This document shows positions 25,520 to 34,095 of a stretch of 64,000 bases of DNA, piece by piece. The first letter of the stretch is position 1. Every line of letters begins with the position of its first letter. Under the pieces are notes generated by a model. The model saw only the letters and a list, made by a program, of their open reading frames with translations. It had not been told where the DNA came from and did not search any database. Source of the DNA: JAXDMK01 sp963765955. Lineage in GTDB: Bacteria > Actinomycetota > Acidimicrobiia > Acidimicrobiales > AC-14. Location of the stretch: positions 310,001 to 374,000 of the forward strand of contig CAVXYA010000009.1 in NCBI GenBank assembly GCA_963765955.1, given 5' to 3'. A program made the translations under genes and the position numbers.

Positions 25520-26458
25520 ATGCCGGTCCACCCGTCGGTCCTCGACCTGATCGGCAACACGCCGCTGGTCGACGTCAGCCGGCTCAGCCCCACCCCCGGC
25601 GTGCGGATCGTGGCCAAGCTGGAGGGCCAGAACCCGGGCGGGTCGATCAAGGACCGCATCGCCAAGTCGATGGTGGAGGCGGCCGAGGCCGACGGCACCC
25701 TGAAGCCGGGCCAGACCCTCCTCGAGCCGTCGTCGGGCAACACGGGCATCGGCCTGGCCATGGTGTGCCGGCTCAAGGGCTACCCGCTGCGGATCGTGCT
25801 GCCCGAGAACGTGTCGCCCGAGCGCCGGCAGCTGCTGGAGATCTTCGGGGCCGAGATCATCTCGTCACCCGGGTCGGAGGGGTCGAACGGGGCGGTGCGG
25901 ATGGCGCAGCGGCTGGCGGCCGAGGATGCTTCGGTGGCGTTCCTGTACCAGTACGGCAACCCGGCCAACCCTCGGGCCCACTACGAGACCACCGCCCCCG
26001 AGATCATGCGGGACTGCCCCGAGATCACCCATCTGGTGGCCGGCCTGGGCACCGCGGGCACGCTCATGGGCACCGGTCGGTACTTCCGGGAGCACAAGCC
26101 GTCGGTGGAGATGTGGGCGGTCGAGCCGCCGGCGGGGGAGCTGGTGGAGGGCCTGCGCAACCTCGACGACGGGTTCGTGCCCCCCGTCTACGACCCGTCG
26201 CTCATCGACCGCCGCATCATCGTGCGGCCCCGGGAGTCGATCGAGTGGACCCGCCGGCTCACGTTCGAGGCCGGCATCTTCGGGGGGATCTCGGCCGGCG
26301 CGGCCATGGCCGGCGCGGCCAAGGCCGCGGCCCAGCTCACGCAAGGGGTGATCGTGGTGGTGTTGGCCGACGGCGGGTGGAAGTACCTGTCCACCGGCGC
26401 CTGGACCGACCCCCTCGACGAGGTCGTCGAGAAGGCGAAGAAGATCATCTATTTCTGA
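25520..26458 (+). CDS. cysM: CysO-dependent O-phosphoserine sulfhydrylase (cysteine synthase CysM)
   Basis: This PLP enzyme joins O-phosphoserine with sulfide carried on CysO thiocarboxylate to make CysO-cysteine. The 312-residue protein has the PLP lysine in NPGGSIKDRIA, the substrate loop SSGNTGIGLAM, the phosphate-binding GLGTAGTLMGTG and SAGAAM near the C-terminus. The final residues KKIIYF resemble the C-terminal tail that closes the active site in mycobacterial CysM. ATG at 25520 lies 11 bases after cysO. A generic O-acetylserine sulfhydrylase is the alternative, but the mec-cysO context favours CysM. Confidence 0.94.
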   Translation: MPVHPSVLDLIGNTPLVDVSRLSPTPGVRIVAKLEGQNPGGSIKDRIAKSMVEAAEADGTLKPGQTLLEPSSGNTGIGLAMVCRLKGYPLRIVLPENVSPERRQLLEIFGAEIISSPGSEGSNGAVRMAQRLAAEDASVAFLYQYGNPANPRAHYETTAPEIMRDCPEITHLVAGLGTAGTLMGTGRYFREHKPSVEMWAVEPPAGELVEGLRNLDDGFVPPVYDPSLIDRRIIVRPRESIEWTRRLTFEAGIFGGISAGAAMAGAAKAAAQLTQGVIVVVLADGGWKYLSTGAWTDPLDEVVEKAKKIIYF

Positions 26459-26515
26459 GGTTGGGCGTGCGGCCTCCTCAGGACTCGGCCCCGCTTCCGT
26501 CCGTCTCACCGGGCC

Positions 26516-26953
26516 TTACGTAGCGCGGCCCGGCGGGAGCCGGTCGAGCGATCCAGGCGGGGCGACCCATTCGGCCGGCTGGCCGGTGACGGCGCTGATA
26601 CGAGCAAAGTCGGCGTCGTAATGGAGGACGGTGAGACCGCTGAGCTCCGCCGCCGCCGCAATCACGAAATCGACCGGCTTGGCGCCGCGGTGGCCGCCGC
26701 CGGCCATGTCCTCCATGACCTCGAGGGCCCGGTCCATGACCTCCGGCGTGATCGGTGCCTCCGGAAGTGCTCGACGGGATTCGCACACCGAAGCGACGTC
26801 TCGCGCCCGTGTCGCGTACACGAGCTCGAGGTCGATGAGACGACACGTCCACAGCCGCCCGTTGAGGAGGAGATCTTCGAGCCGCCGGCCCACCGCGGCC
26901 TGTGGGGCTCGGGCGAGCACGGATGTGTCGACCAGAAATCTCGGGTCACCCAT
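26516..26953 (-). CDS. vapC: PIN-domain ribonuclease toxin VapC
   Basis: The 145-residue protein starts MGDPRFLVDTSVLAR, with the first PIN aspartate. It has a glutamate in CRLIDLELVYA and further acidic residues in KPVDFVIAAAAELSGLTVLHYDADF, the full PIN metal site. ATG at 26951-26953 overlaps the last eight bases of the vapB stop region, as in typical toxin-antitoxin operons; an upstream start at 26974 lies inside vapB. It is expected to cleave tRNA or rRNA when freed from VapB. The toxin's target cannot be predicted from sequence. Confidence 0.9.
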   Translation of the reverse strand: MGDPRFLVDTSVLARAPQAAVGRRLEDLLLNGRLWTCRLIDLELVYATRARDVASVCESRRALPEAPITPEVMDRALEVMEDMAGGGHRGAKPVDFVIAAAAELSGLTVLHYDADFARISAVTGQPAEWVAPPGSLDRLPPGRAT

Positions 26954-27164
26954 CCGGCGGGAACCGCGGCGCACGAGCCTCGGAGAGGGCCTCGAGGTCG
27001 AGTCCCTCGCCCGAACGCAGCCACGCTAGATGCTCTCTGGTGACGTCGTCGTCGACGAGGCGGCGCAACCCGGCGTCCACCGTCGCCCGGATCGTCGTCG
27101 ACCCGCTGGCGGCGCGGGCACGCTCGAGGAGAGCATCGTCGATCTCAATCAGGCGCTTGCTCAT
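26946..27164 (-). CDS. vapB: VapB-type antitoxin
   Basis: The 72-residue protein begins MSKRLIEIDDALLERARAAS and continues with STTIRATVDAGLRRL, a pattern of DUF2191/VapB antitoxins: an N-terminal DNA-binding dimer followed by a toxin-wrapping tail. ATG is at 27162-27164. An unusually AT-rich TATATAT lies at 27175-27181, 11 to 17 bases upstream, which would serve as the -10 of a nearly leaderless promoter. VapB with VapC normally represses this promoter. Confidence 0.88.
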   Translation of the reverse strand: MSKRLIEIDDALLERARAASGSTTIRATVDAGLRRLVDDDVTREHLAWLRSGEGLDLEALSEARAPRFPPDG

Positions 27165-27236
27165 GCTAGCAAGGATATATACCGAGGGCCTGATCGTCTA
27201 CATCGCACTGGTCTATCAGGCGGCTGTTGACGGGCT

Positions 27237-27683
27237 TTAGAGCATCTCGCAGCCGATGCCGTCGCCCTCGCCGTCGAAGCGATGGGGGTCGGGGGCGAGG
27301 ACGGCGAATCGCCGGTGGGTGATGTCTCCGCAGTCCAGGTCGGGCGGTCCCGGGGGGATGCAGACGCCGGGGTAGGACGGGTCGCAACCGCCCCTCGGCA
27401 CGGCGGCGACCGGGGCGATCTCCGGCTCCGGAGTGGGCGTGTTCGGGACGGGCGGCGGCGGTGGCGCCGCGGCTGGCGTGGGCACCGCGGCCGGCTCCTC
27501 GGGGGCCGGGGACTCGGGCGCCACGGTGGGTGTCACCGCCGCCTCGGCCGCCGGAACCGATGCCTCGGCCGGCAGGGGGATGAAGGGGGCGTCGGCGGCG
27601 ACGGTTGCCGTGGGGCCGGTGCCGCCACAGCCGGCGAGGCCGAGCGCGAGCAGGAAGGAGAGCGCAAGCGCGCGTCGTCGCAT
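27237..27683 (-). CDS. Lipoprotein with excalibur-like Cys/Asp C-terminal domain
   Basis: The 148-residue product starts with a lipoprotein signal (LALSFLLALGLAGCGG). It is mostly a Pro/Ala-rich linker and ends in DPSYPGVCIPPGPPDLDCGD ... DPHRFDGEGDGIGCEML. That C-terminal pattern (two or three Cys and DGxGDGIGCE) recurs at the end of secreted nucleases and other extracellular proteins and resembles calcium-binding excalibur-type domains. ATG at 27681-27683 begins the signal; the longer frame starts ten codons earlier. The protein is probably lipid-anchored on the outer face of the membrane. Function unknown. Confidence 0.72.
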   Translation of the reverse strand: MRRRALALSFLLALGLAGCGGTGPTATVAADAPFIPLPAEASVPAAEAAVTPTVAPESPAPEEPAAVPTPAAAPPPPPVPNTPTPEPEIAPVAAVPRGGCDPSYPGVCIPPGPPDLDCGDITHRRFAVLAPDPHRFDGEGDGIGCEML

Positions 27684-27739
27684 AGCGCGCCTATCGGCAT
27701 CGCCCGGAGCCACCTGTAGGTCGGCCTAGCCTCAAGGAC

Positions 27740-28544
27740 GTGGACGACAGGCCGATCGGGATGTTCGACAGCGGGTTCGGGGGCCTCACCGTGGCCCGGG
27801 CCCTCATCGACCTCCTGCCCGAGGAGGACCTCGTCTACTTCGGCGACACCGGCCGGTACCCGTACGGTCCCAAGTCGCTCGACGAGGTGCGGGGCTACGC
27901 CTCCCAGATCACGTCGTGGCTGGTGGAGCGGCACGACGTCGAAGATGGTGGTCGTCGCCTGCAACACCGCCGCCGCGGCCGCCCTCGAGCTGCTCCGCTT
28001 CGAGTGCGACGTGCCGGTGGTCGGCGTCATCGACCCGGGCGTGCGGGCCATGGTGGCCGCCACCCGCAACGGGCGGGTGGGCGTGATCGGCACCCTGGGC
28101 ACCATCCAGTCCGGCGCCTACCAGCGGGCGGTGCACGCCACCCGGATGCCCGTCACCCTCACCTGCTCGGCCTGCCCCGGCTTCGTCGAGTTCGTCGAGC
28201 GGGGCGAGACCGCCAGCGAGCAGGTCCACGTCCTGGCCGAGCGGCTGCTGGCGCCGGTGGTGGCGGCCGGCGTCGACACCCTCCTGCTGGGCTGCACCCA
28301 CTACCCGTTCCTCGCCCGCACCATCGGCGACGTGATGGGACGGGACGTGGTGCTCGTCTCGTCGGCCGACGAGACCGCCTTCGAGGTGCGGTCGATCCTG
28401 GCCGACACCGGCATCGGCCGGCGCACCGCGGGCAAGGGGACCCACCGTTTTGTCTCCTCCGGCGATGTGGCATGGTTCCGGGCGCTGGGGGCCCGCCTGC
28501 TGGGGCCGGAGCTCGACGGCGTCGAGGGATGGGAGTGGTCCTGA
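27740..28544 (+). CDS. murI: Glutamate racemase (frameshifted)
   Basis: MurI makes D-glutamate for peptidoglycan. The first part has GMFDSGFGGLTVARAL and YFGDTGRYPYGPKS. The second part has the catalytic cysteine in MVVVACNTAAAAALE, then GVIGTLGTIQSG and the second Cys region LLLGCTHYPFL. The frame changes near 27941: removing one G gives HDVKMVVVACNTA, the normal family sequence, and a 267-residue protein. Because murI is usually essential, an assembly indel is the likely cause. GTG at 27740 begins the gene. The stop overlaps the next ATG by one base (TGATG). Confidence 0.9.
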
Positions 28545-29299
28545 TGGCCGGCGAGATCGACCGGGGCCTGGGCCTGGGCGTCACCGTGCTCGGCTGCTGC
28601 GGCTCGTTCCCGGGGGCGGGCGGGGCGTGCAGCGGCTACCTGGTCGACGACGGCACCACCCGGCTGTGGCTCGACGCCGGGTCGGGGACGATGGCCAACC
28701 TCCAGCAGCACGTGTCCCTCGAGGACGTCGACGCCCTGGTCCTCAGCCACGAGCACCCCGACCACTGGCAGGACCTGGAGGGGCTGGTGATCGCCCTGCA
28801 GCACTTCGTCGGCCGCCGGGGGTTCCCGGTTTTCGCCCCCGCCGGTCTCCGGGAGCAGACCTACCACCCCAGCGAGCCGTGGATCGCCTGGAACGCGGTC
28901 ACCGACGGCGACCGGGTCGAGGTGGGCACCCTGGCGCTCACCTTCTCCCGCACCGACCACGGGCCCGAGACGTTGGCGGTGCGGGTCGACGGCGCCGGTG
29001 CCGCCCTCGGTTACTCGGCCGACACCGGGCCCGGCTGGTCGCTGGAGGCGCTCGGGCCGGGGCTCGACCTGGCGTTGTGCGAGGCCACCGTCCCCATCTC
29101 CGAGGAGGGCAAGATGCAGCATTTGAGCGCCCGCCAGGCGGGCTCGTCGGCCCGGGCCGCCGGCGTACGGCACCTCGTCCTCACCCACCTGTGGCCCACG
29201 ATCGAGCCCGAGTCGGCCCGGTCCGAGGGTTCGGAGGCGTTCGGGGCGCCGGTCGAGGTGGCGTCCACCGGCGCCCGCTACCAGGCCGCGGCCCGATGA
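28544..29299 (+). CDS. Metallo-beta-lactamase-fold hydrolase, Rv1339/cyclic-nucleotide phosphodiesterase-like
   Basis: The 251-residue protein has the metal motif VLSHEHPDHWQDLEG (HxHxDH) and downstream ligands in HGPETLAV, LGYSADTGPG and LVLTHLWP. It lies between murI and rph, the exact place of Rv1339 in Mycobacterium tuberculosis, reported as an atypical class II cAMP phosphodiesterase. That function is inferred from family and position; the motif alone also fits RNase Z-like enzymes. ATG at 28544 overlaps the murI stop, and its own stop overlaps the rph start (ATGA). Confidence 0.82.
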   Translation: MAGEIDRGLGLGVTVLGCCGSFPGAGGACSGYLVDDGTTRLWLDAGSGTMANLQQHVSLEDVDALVLSHEHPDHWQDLEGLVIALQHFVGRRGFPVFAPAGLREQTYHPSEPWIAWNAVTDGDRVEVGTLALTFSRTDHGPETLAVRVDGAGAALGYSADTGPGWSLEALGPGLDLALCEATVPISEEGKMQHLSARQAGSSARAAGVRHLVLTHLWPTIEPESARSEGSEAFGAPVEVASTGARYQAAAR

Positions 29300-30039
29300 G
29301 CCGGGCCGACGGGAGGGATCCGGAGGACCTGCGCCCGCTGTCGTTCGTCCGCGACTACACCGAGTTCGCCCTCGGCTCCGTCCTCGTTTCGATGGGAAAG
29401 ACGCGGGTGTTGTGCACCGCTTCGGTCGACGAGCGGGTGCCGCCGTGGATGCGGGGCAAGGGCATGGGCTGGGTCACGGCCGAGTATTCGATGCTGCCCG
29501 GCTCGACGCCCGAGCGCAGCGACCGTGAGGTCAACAAGGGCAAGCCGTCGGGCCGCACCCAGGAGATCCAGCGCCTCATCGGACGGTCGCTGCGGTCGGT
29601 CACCGACATGGCCGTGCTCGGCGAGCGCCAGGTGGTGCTCGACTGCGACGTCCTCCAGGCCGACGGCGGCACCCGCACCGCCTCGATCAGCGGCGCCTAC
29701 GTGGCCCTCCACGACGCCTGCACCCGGCTCCTGGCCGCCGGTCGCATCCGGGCCAACCCGTTGACCGCGGCGTGTGGGGCGGTGTCGGTGGGGATCGTCG
29801 ACGGCATCGCCCTGCTCGACCTCGACTACTCGGAGGACGTCCGGGCCCAGGTCGACATGAACGTGGTCATGACCTCGGGTGGGCGCTTCGTGGAGGTGCA
29901 GGGCACGGCCGAGGGGCTGGCCTTCTCCCGGTCCGAGCTGGACGACCTCCTCGGGCTGGGCGAGAGCGGGATCGCCGAGATCCTCGACGCCCAGGAGCTG
30001 GTGCTGATGGACCCGCCGCCGGCGCGCGTCAAGTCCTGA
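29296..30039 (+). CDS. rph: Ribonuclease PH
   Basis: RNase PH trims tRNA 3' ends by phosphorolysis. The 247-residue protein has the N-terminal RPLSFVRDYTEFALGSVLV, GMGWVTAEYSMLPGSTPERS, the phosphate-binding GRTQEIQRLIGRSLRS and VLDCDVLQADGGTRTASI, covering the full family length. ATG at 29296-29298 overlaps the previous stop. rdgB follows after two bases, the common rph-rdgB pair. Confidence 0.96.
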   Translation: MSRADGRDPEDLRPLSFVRDYTEFALGSVLVSMGKTRVLCTASVDERVPPWMRGKGMGWVTAEYSMLPGSTPERSDREVNKGKPSGRTQEIQRLIGRSLRSVTDMAVLGERQVVLDCDVLQADGGTRTASISGAYVALHDACTRLLAAGRIRANPLTAACGAVSVGIVDGIALLDLDYSEDVRAQVDMNVVMTSGGRFVEVQGTAEGLAFSRSELDDLLGLGESGIAEILDAQELVLMDPPPARVKS

Positions 30040-30041
30040 GG

Positions 30042-30635
30042 GTGCGGCTGGTCCTGGCCACCGCCAATCCGGACAAGGCCCGGGAGATCGCCGGGCTCCT
30101 GCCGGGGTTCGAGCTGGTGCCCCGTCCGGCCGCGGTCGGCGAGGTGGACGAGACCGAGGACACCCTCGAGGGCAACGCCCGGCTCAAGGCCCGGGCGGTG
30201 GCGGCGGTGGCCGGGGAGCCGGCGGTGGCCGACGACACCGGCCTCGAGGTCGACGCCCTCGGCGGACGGCCGGGGGTGATGGCCGCCCGCTACGCGGGCG
30301 AGGGCGCCACCTACGCCGACAACGTGGCCCTGCTGTTGCGGGAGATGGCGGGAGTCGCTGGTCGCCGGGCGCGGTTCCGCACCGTGGCCCTCGTGGCCTG
30401 GCCCGACGGGCGGGAGGTCGTGGCGCACGGCGTGGTGGAGGGCCACATCGCAGTCGAGGCCCGGGGGACGGGCGGGTTCGGGTACGACCCGGTGTTCGTC
30501 CCCGACGACGGCGACGGCCGGACGTTCGCGGAGATGACCAGGGACGAGAAGGCGCGTGTTTCGCACAGGGCGAGGGCGTTCGCCGCCCTCCGGCGGGCCC
30601 TGGAGGCTGATTTGGACGGGCGCCCACTCGCGTAG
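30042..30635 (+). CDS. rdgB: XTP/dITP diphosphatase (HAM1/RdgB)
   Basis: The enzyme hydrolyses non-canonical purine nucleotides (XTP, dITP) to keep them out of DNA. The 197-residue protein has the N-terminal LVLATANPDKAREIAGLL, the EDTLEGNARLKARAV metal site, AVADDTGLEVDALGGRPGV and TGGFGYDPVFVP with KARVSHRARAF. All are signature segments of the Ham1 family. GTG at 30042 starts two bases after rph. It ends the murI-hydrolase-rph-rdgB operon. Confidence 0.95.
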   Translation: MRLVLATANPDKAREIAGLLPGFELVPRPAAVGEVDETEDTLEGNARLKARAVAAVAGEPAVADDTGLEVDALGGRPGVMAARYAGEGATYADNVALLLREMAGVAGRRARFRTVALVAWPDGREVVAHGVVEGHIAVEARGTGGFGYDPVFVPDDGDGRTFAEMTRDEKARVSHRARAFAALRRALEADLDGRPLA

Positions 30636-30645
30636 GGTGCGGGAG

Positions 30646-30678
30646 GGCGACGTTCGCAGGCCGCGGCCTGGGGTCGCC
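30646..30678 (+). terminator. Nested palindrome after rdgB
   Basis: GGCGAC (from 30646) and GTCGCC (to 30678) flank a perfect 14-base palindrome, CAGGCCGCGGCCTG (30657-30670). The structure starts 11 bases after the rdgB stop and could terminate the murI operon or act in the leader of the DEAD-box helicase gene. No T-run follows. Confidence 0.4.
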
Positions 30679-30741
30679 CGAGGAATGCGCAGCCGTCGTT
30701 GCACGTCGCCGGTGCGCTCCTCCCCGAACAGGAGCCCCGCC

Positions 30742-32470
30742 GTGACCGCCGCCACCCCCGATCCCGCAGTCGCCGACACGTCCCCCGCCGACGATCCCGC
30801 GCGCCGGGTTCGCCGACCTCGGGCTGCGCCCTGAACTGCTCCGGGCGCTGACCGAGCTCGGCTACGAGGAGGCGACCCCGATCCAGCGGGAGGCGATCCC
30901 GCCCCTCCTGGAGGGCCGTGACCTGCTCGGCCAGGCCGCCACCGGGACGGGCAAGACGGCCGCCTTCGCCCTCCCGATCCTCCAGCGCATGTCGAGGTCG
31001 GGGCGGGCCCGGGGCGCCGATCCGATGGCCCTGGTGCTCGTTCCCACCCGGGAGCTGGCGATCCAGGTATCGGAGGCGATCTACCGGTACGGCCGGGACC
31101 TGCACGCCCGGGTCCTGCCGATCTACGGCGGGCAGCCCATCGTCCGCCAGCTGCGCACGCTCGAGCGGGGCGTCGACGTGGTGGTGGCCACGCCCGGCCG
31201 GGCCCTCGACCACATCGGCCGGCGGACGCTCAAGCTGGCCGCCCTCGAGGTCGTCGTCCTGGACGAGGCCGACGAGATGCTCGACATGGGCTTCGCCGAG
31301 GACATCGAGACGATCCTGCTGGAGACCCCGGCCGCCCGGCAGACCGTGCTCTTCTCCGCCACCCTGCCCCCCCGCATCAACGGGATCGCCCACCGCCACC
31401 TCCGGGACCCGATCCGCATCCAGATGGGACGGGCGGGCACCGAGCCGGGTGAGGCCCCGCTCGTGCGCCAGACCGCCTACGTCGTGCCCCGGGCCCACAA
31501 GCCGGCGGCCCTGGGCCGGGTCCTCGACGTGGAAGCGCCCGCCGCGGCCCTGATCTTCTGTCGCACTCGGGAGGAGGTCGACCACCTCGCCGAGAAGCTG
31601 AACGGGCGGGGCTATCGGGCCGAGGGGCTGCACGGCGGGATGACCCAGGAGCAGCGCGACCGGGTGATGGCGAGGATCCGCAGTGGCACCACCGACCTGC
31701 TGGTGGCCACCGACGTCGCCGCCCGGGGACTCGACATCGACCACCTGACCCACGTCGTGAACTACGACGTGCCGTCCGCTCCCGACTCCTACGTCCACCG
31801 CATCGGCCGGGTGGGTCGGGCCGGTCGGGAGGGGGTGGCCATCACCCTGGCCGAGCCCCGCGAGCACGGGATGCTCAAGTCCATCGAGCGGGTGACCAGG
31901 CAGCGCATCACGATCGAGAAGCTGCCCACCATCGCCGACCTGCGGGCCCGACGGCTGGAGCTGACCCGGGCCGCGGTGGAGGAGTCGATCCGGGAGGACG
32001 ACCTCGAGCACTTCCGGGTGGTGGTGGAGTCGCTCACCGACGAGTTCGACGTCATGGAGGTGGCCATGGCCGCGCTGAAGCTGGCCCACGAGGCGACCGG
32101 CGCGGCCGCCGACGAGGAGGAGATACCCGAGGTGTCGCCGCGGTCGTCGCCTCGGACGTCTCGCGGCGGCGACCGAGACGGTTCGCCATCGTCGGGCGGG
32201 CGTCGCGGGCGGGGAGCGGCGGTCGGGATGACGCGCCTGTTCGTCGGGGCCGGGCGGGCGGCGGGCATCCGTCCGCAGGATCTGGTGGGGGCCATCGCCG
32301 GCGAGACCAGCCTGAGCGGGCGCGACATCGGTGCCATCGAGATCGCCGACCGCTTCTCGCTGGTGGAGGTGCCCGAAGCCGCCGCCGACGAGGTCGTGGC
32401 CGCCATGCGGGCCGGCTCCATCAAGGGCAAGCGCACGACCGTCCGCCGCGAGCGCGACGAGGTGCGCTAG
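30742..32470 (+). CDS. DEAD-box ATP-dependent RNA helicase with DbpA-like C-terminal domain (frameshifted)
   Basis: The protein unwinds RNA, probably in ribosome assembly or mRNA decay. It has Q-motif GYEEATPIQREAIPPLL, motif I GQAATGTGKTAAF, the DEAD motif VVLDEADEMLDMGF, SAT, and motif VI HRIGRVGRAGREG. The last ~75 residues match the DbpA RNA-binding domain (MTRLFVGAGRAAGIRPQDLV). The coding start is GTG at 30742 with AGGAG at 30730-30734. That frame must shift by one base near 30800 (GATCCCGCGCGCCGGG) to reach FADLGLRPELL. Corrected length is 575 residues; an assembly indel is likely. Confidence 0.9.
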
Positions 32471-32482
32471 AGAGGACGCGCC

Positions 32483-33119
32483 GAGCGATCGCCACAAGTG
32501 GTCCCTATGAGGGCCCACCCGCGCCATACGCTCGCCGCCGCGCCGTGGCCACGGACGAGCGATCGCCACAAGTGGTCCCCTGGTGGGCCCACCAGCGCCA
32601 TACGCTCGCCGCGGCCCGACGACATGATCGAGCGATCGCCACAAGTGGTCCCTCGGGGGGCCCACCCGCGCCATACGCTCGTCGCCGCCCGCCGCCACGG
32701 ACGAGCGATCGCCACCGTGGTCCCTCGGTGGGCCCACCCGCGCCATACGCTCGTCGCCGCCCGCCGCCACGGACGAGCGATCGCCACAAGTGGTCCCCCA
32801 GGGGGCCCACCCGCGCCATCCGCTCGCCGCCGCCCGCCGCCACGAGCGAGCGATCGCCACACGTGGTCCCTCGGTGGGCCGACCCGCGCCATACGCTCGC
32901 CGCCGCCCGTGGCCACGGACGAGCGATCGCCACAAGTGGTCCCTCGGTGGGCCCACCGCCATACGCTCGTCGCCGCCCGCCGCCACGGACGAGCGATCGC
33001 CACAAGTGGTCCCCGGGGGCCCACCCGCGCCATCCGCTCGTCGCCGCCCGACGACACTATCGAGCGCTCGCCACACGCGACCCCACACAGGGGCCACCCC
33101 CGCCCCCCGCTCGCCGCCG
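32483..33119. repeat. Tandem array of nine ~72-bp palindrome-containing units
   Basis: Units start at 32483, 32557, 32630, 32703, 32775, 32848, 32921, 32991 and 33062, each opening with GAGCGATCGCCAC or a close variant, with a period of 70-74 bp. A typical unit contains the octamer GCGATCGC, the inverted repeat CCACAAGTGG, the 12-base perfect palindrome GGTGGGCCCACC, and GCGCCATACGCTCG. Copies are 80-95% alike by eye, with small length changes that break every reading frame across the array. It fills the space between the helicase stop and the convergent DUF3097 gene. No coding sense, spacers or transposase are seen. Function unknown. Confidence 0.9.
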
Positions 33120-33122
33120 GAG

Positions 33123-34001
33123 TCAGTCGGGTTCGGTGACGAAGTCGATGAGGCGTTCGACGGCGCCGACGAGGGGTGGCTCGAGGTCGGCGTAGGTGCG
33201 GACGGAGGCGAGGATGCGGCGCCACATGGTGGTCGGATCAGCGACGCCCAGTCGCTGGCACACGCCCGTCTTCCAGTCGACACCTTTGGGGACCGTGGGC
33301 CACGCCGGGATGCCGACCACCGTCGGCTTCACCGCCTCCCAGACGTCGACGAACGGCGTCCCAGTGACGAGGACGTGCGGGTGGTCGACTGCGGCCGCCA
33401 GCCGGGCCTCCTTGCTGCCCGGGACGAGATGATCGACGAGCACGCCCAGGCGGTTCCCGGGGCCGGGGGCGAACGCAGCCACCATCTCGGCCAGGTGGTC
33501 GAGGCCGTCGAGCCGCTCGACGACGACGCCCTCGACCCGTAGGTCGTCGCCCCAGATCCGCTCCACCAGCTCGGCATCGTGGACGCCCTCGACCAGGATG
33601 CGGCTGGCTCGGGCCACACGCGCCCGGTGCCTGGCCACGGCCACCGAGCCCGAGGTGGTGAGCGCGGAGTGGGACTGCTGCGGCGGCGGGGACGGCCGCG
33701 GCCGCACGAGGGTGACCGCTTGCCCGTCGACGTCGAACGCACCCGGCGCGGCCCGGAGGACGCGCTCCAGGCCGGTGGCGCCGCGCACGACCACTCCGTC
33801 GCCCTCGAGACGGACCACTTGGCCGGTGAAGCCGCTCGACCGATGGCGGACGGCGAGGCCCGTCGTGGCCGCTACCTCGCGATACGTGGTCCGCAGCCGG
33901 GCCGGCCCGTCCACCGGTCCGCTGAGGATGCCGTCGGACGGTCGGCGCCTCGTCACGGACTTCGACCCTACGACCGGGCGCCGGAGGTGTCCGTGATCCA
34001 C
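33123..34001 (-). CDS. DUF3097 family protein
   Basis: The 292-residue protein matches the actinobacterial DUF3097 pattern: VVRGATGLERVLRAAPGAF, then a SRILVEGVHDAELVERIWG-like Toprim-type segment, LGVLVDHLVPGSKE, HVLVTGTPFVDVWEAVKP and a WKTGVCQRLGV C-terminus. The Toprim-like residues suggest nucleotide or nucleic-acid handling, but no activity is known. GTG at 33999-34001 gives the longest frame; GTG at 33954-33956 is an alternative. It ends three bases after the tandem array and faces the DEAD-box helicase. Confidence 0.8.
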   Translation of the reverse strand: MDHGHLRRPVVGSKSVTRRRPSDGILSGPVDGPARLRTTYREVAATTGLAVRHRSSGFTGQVVRLEGDGVVVRGATGLERVLRAAPGAFDVDGQAVTLVRPRPSPPPQQSHSALTTSGSVAVARHRARVARASRILVEGVHDAELVERIWGDDLRVEGVVVERLDGLDHLAEMVAAFAPGPGNRLGVLVDHLVPGSKEARLAAAVDHPHVLVTGTPFVDVWEAVKPTVVGIPAWPTVPKGVDWKTGVCQRLGVADPTTMWRRILASVRTYADLEPPLVGAVERLIDFVTEPD

Positions 34002-34082
34002 GCCGGCACTGGCCGACCGAAAAGCGCGAGCAAAACTACTCAGGAACCACTGCGATGCACCGATACTGTCTCAGGGGTCTAG

Positions 34083-34088
34083 TACGAT
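34083..34088 (+). promoter_or_regulatory. Candidate -10 for the HNH-endonuclease gene, nearly leaderless
   Basis: TACGAT lies seven bases before the ATG at 34096, suggesting a short or absent leader. The sequence around the start (ACGATCGAACGTATGATCG) is rich in ATCG palindromes. No clear -35 was found 16-18 bases upstream. Confidence 0.35.
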
Positions 34089-34095
34089 CGAACGT

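Noticed and set aside
32483..33119. CRISPR array
   Set aside because: The units are tandem and nearly identical throughout, with no unique spacers and no cas genes nearby.
32498..33195. Several overlapping ORFs with repeated RHTLVAARRHGRAIAT-type peptides
   Set aside because: They arise from the non-coding tandem repeat; the period varies (70-74 bp), so no frame is kept across units.
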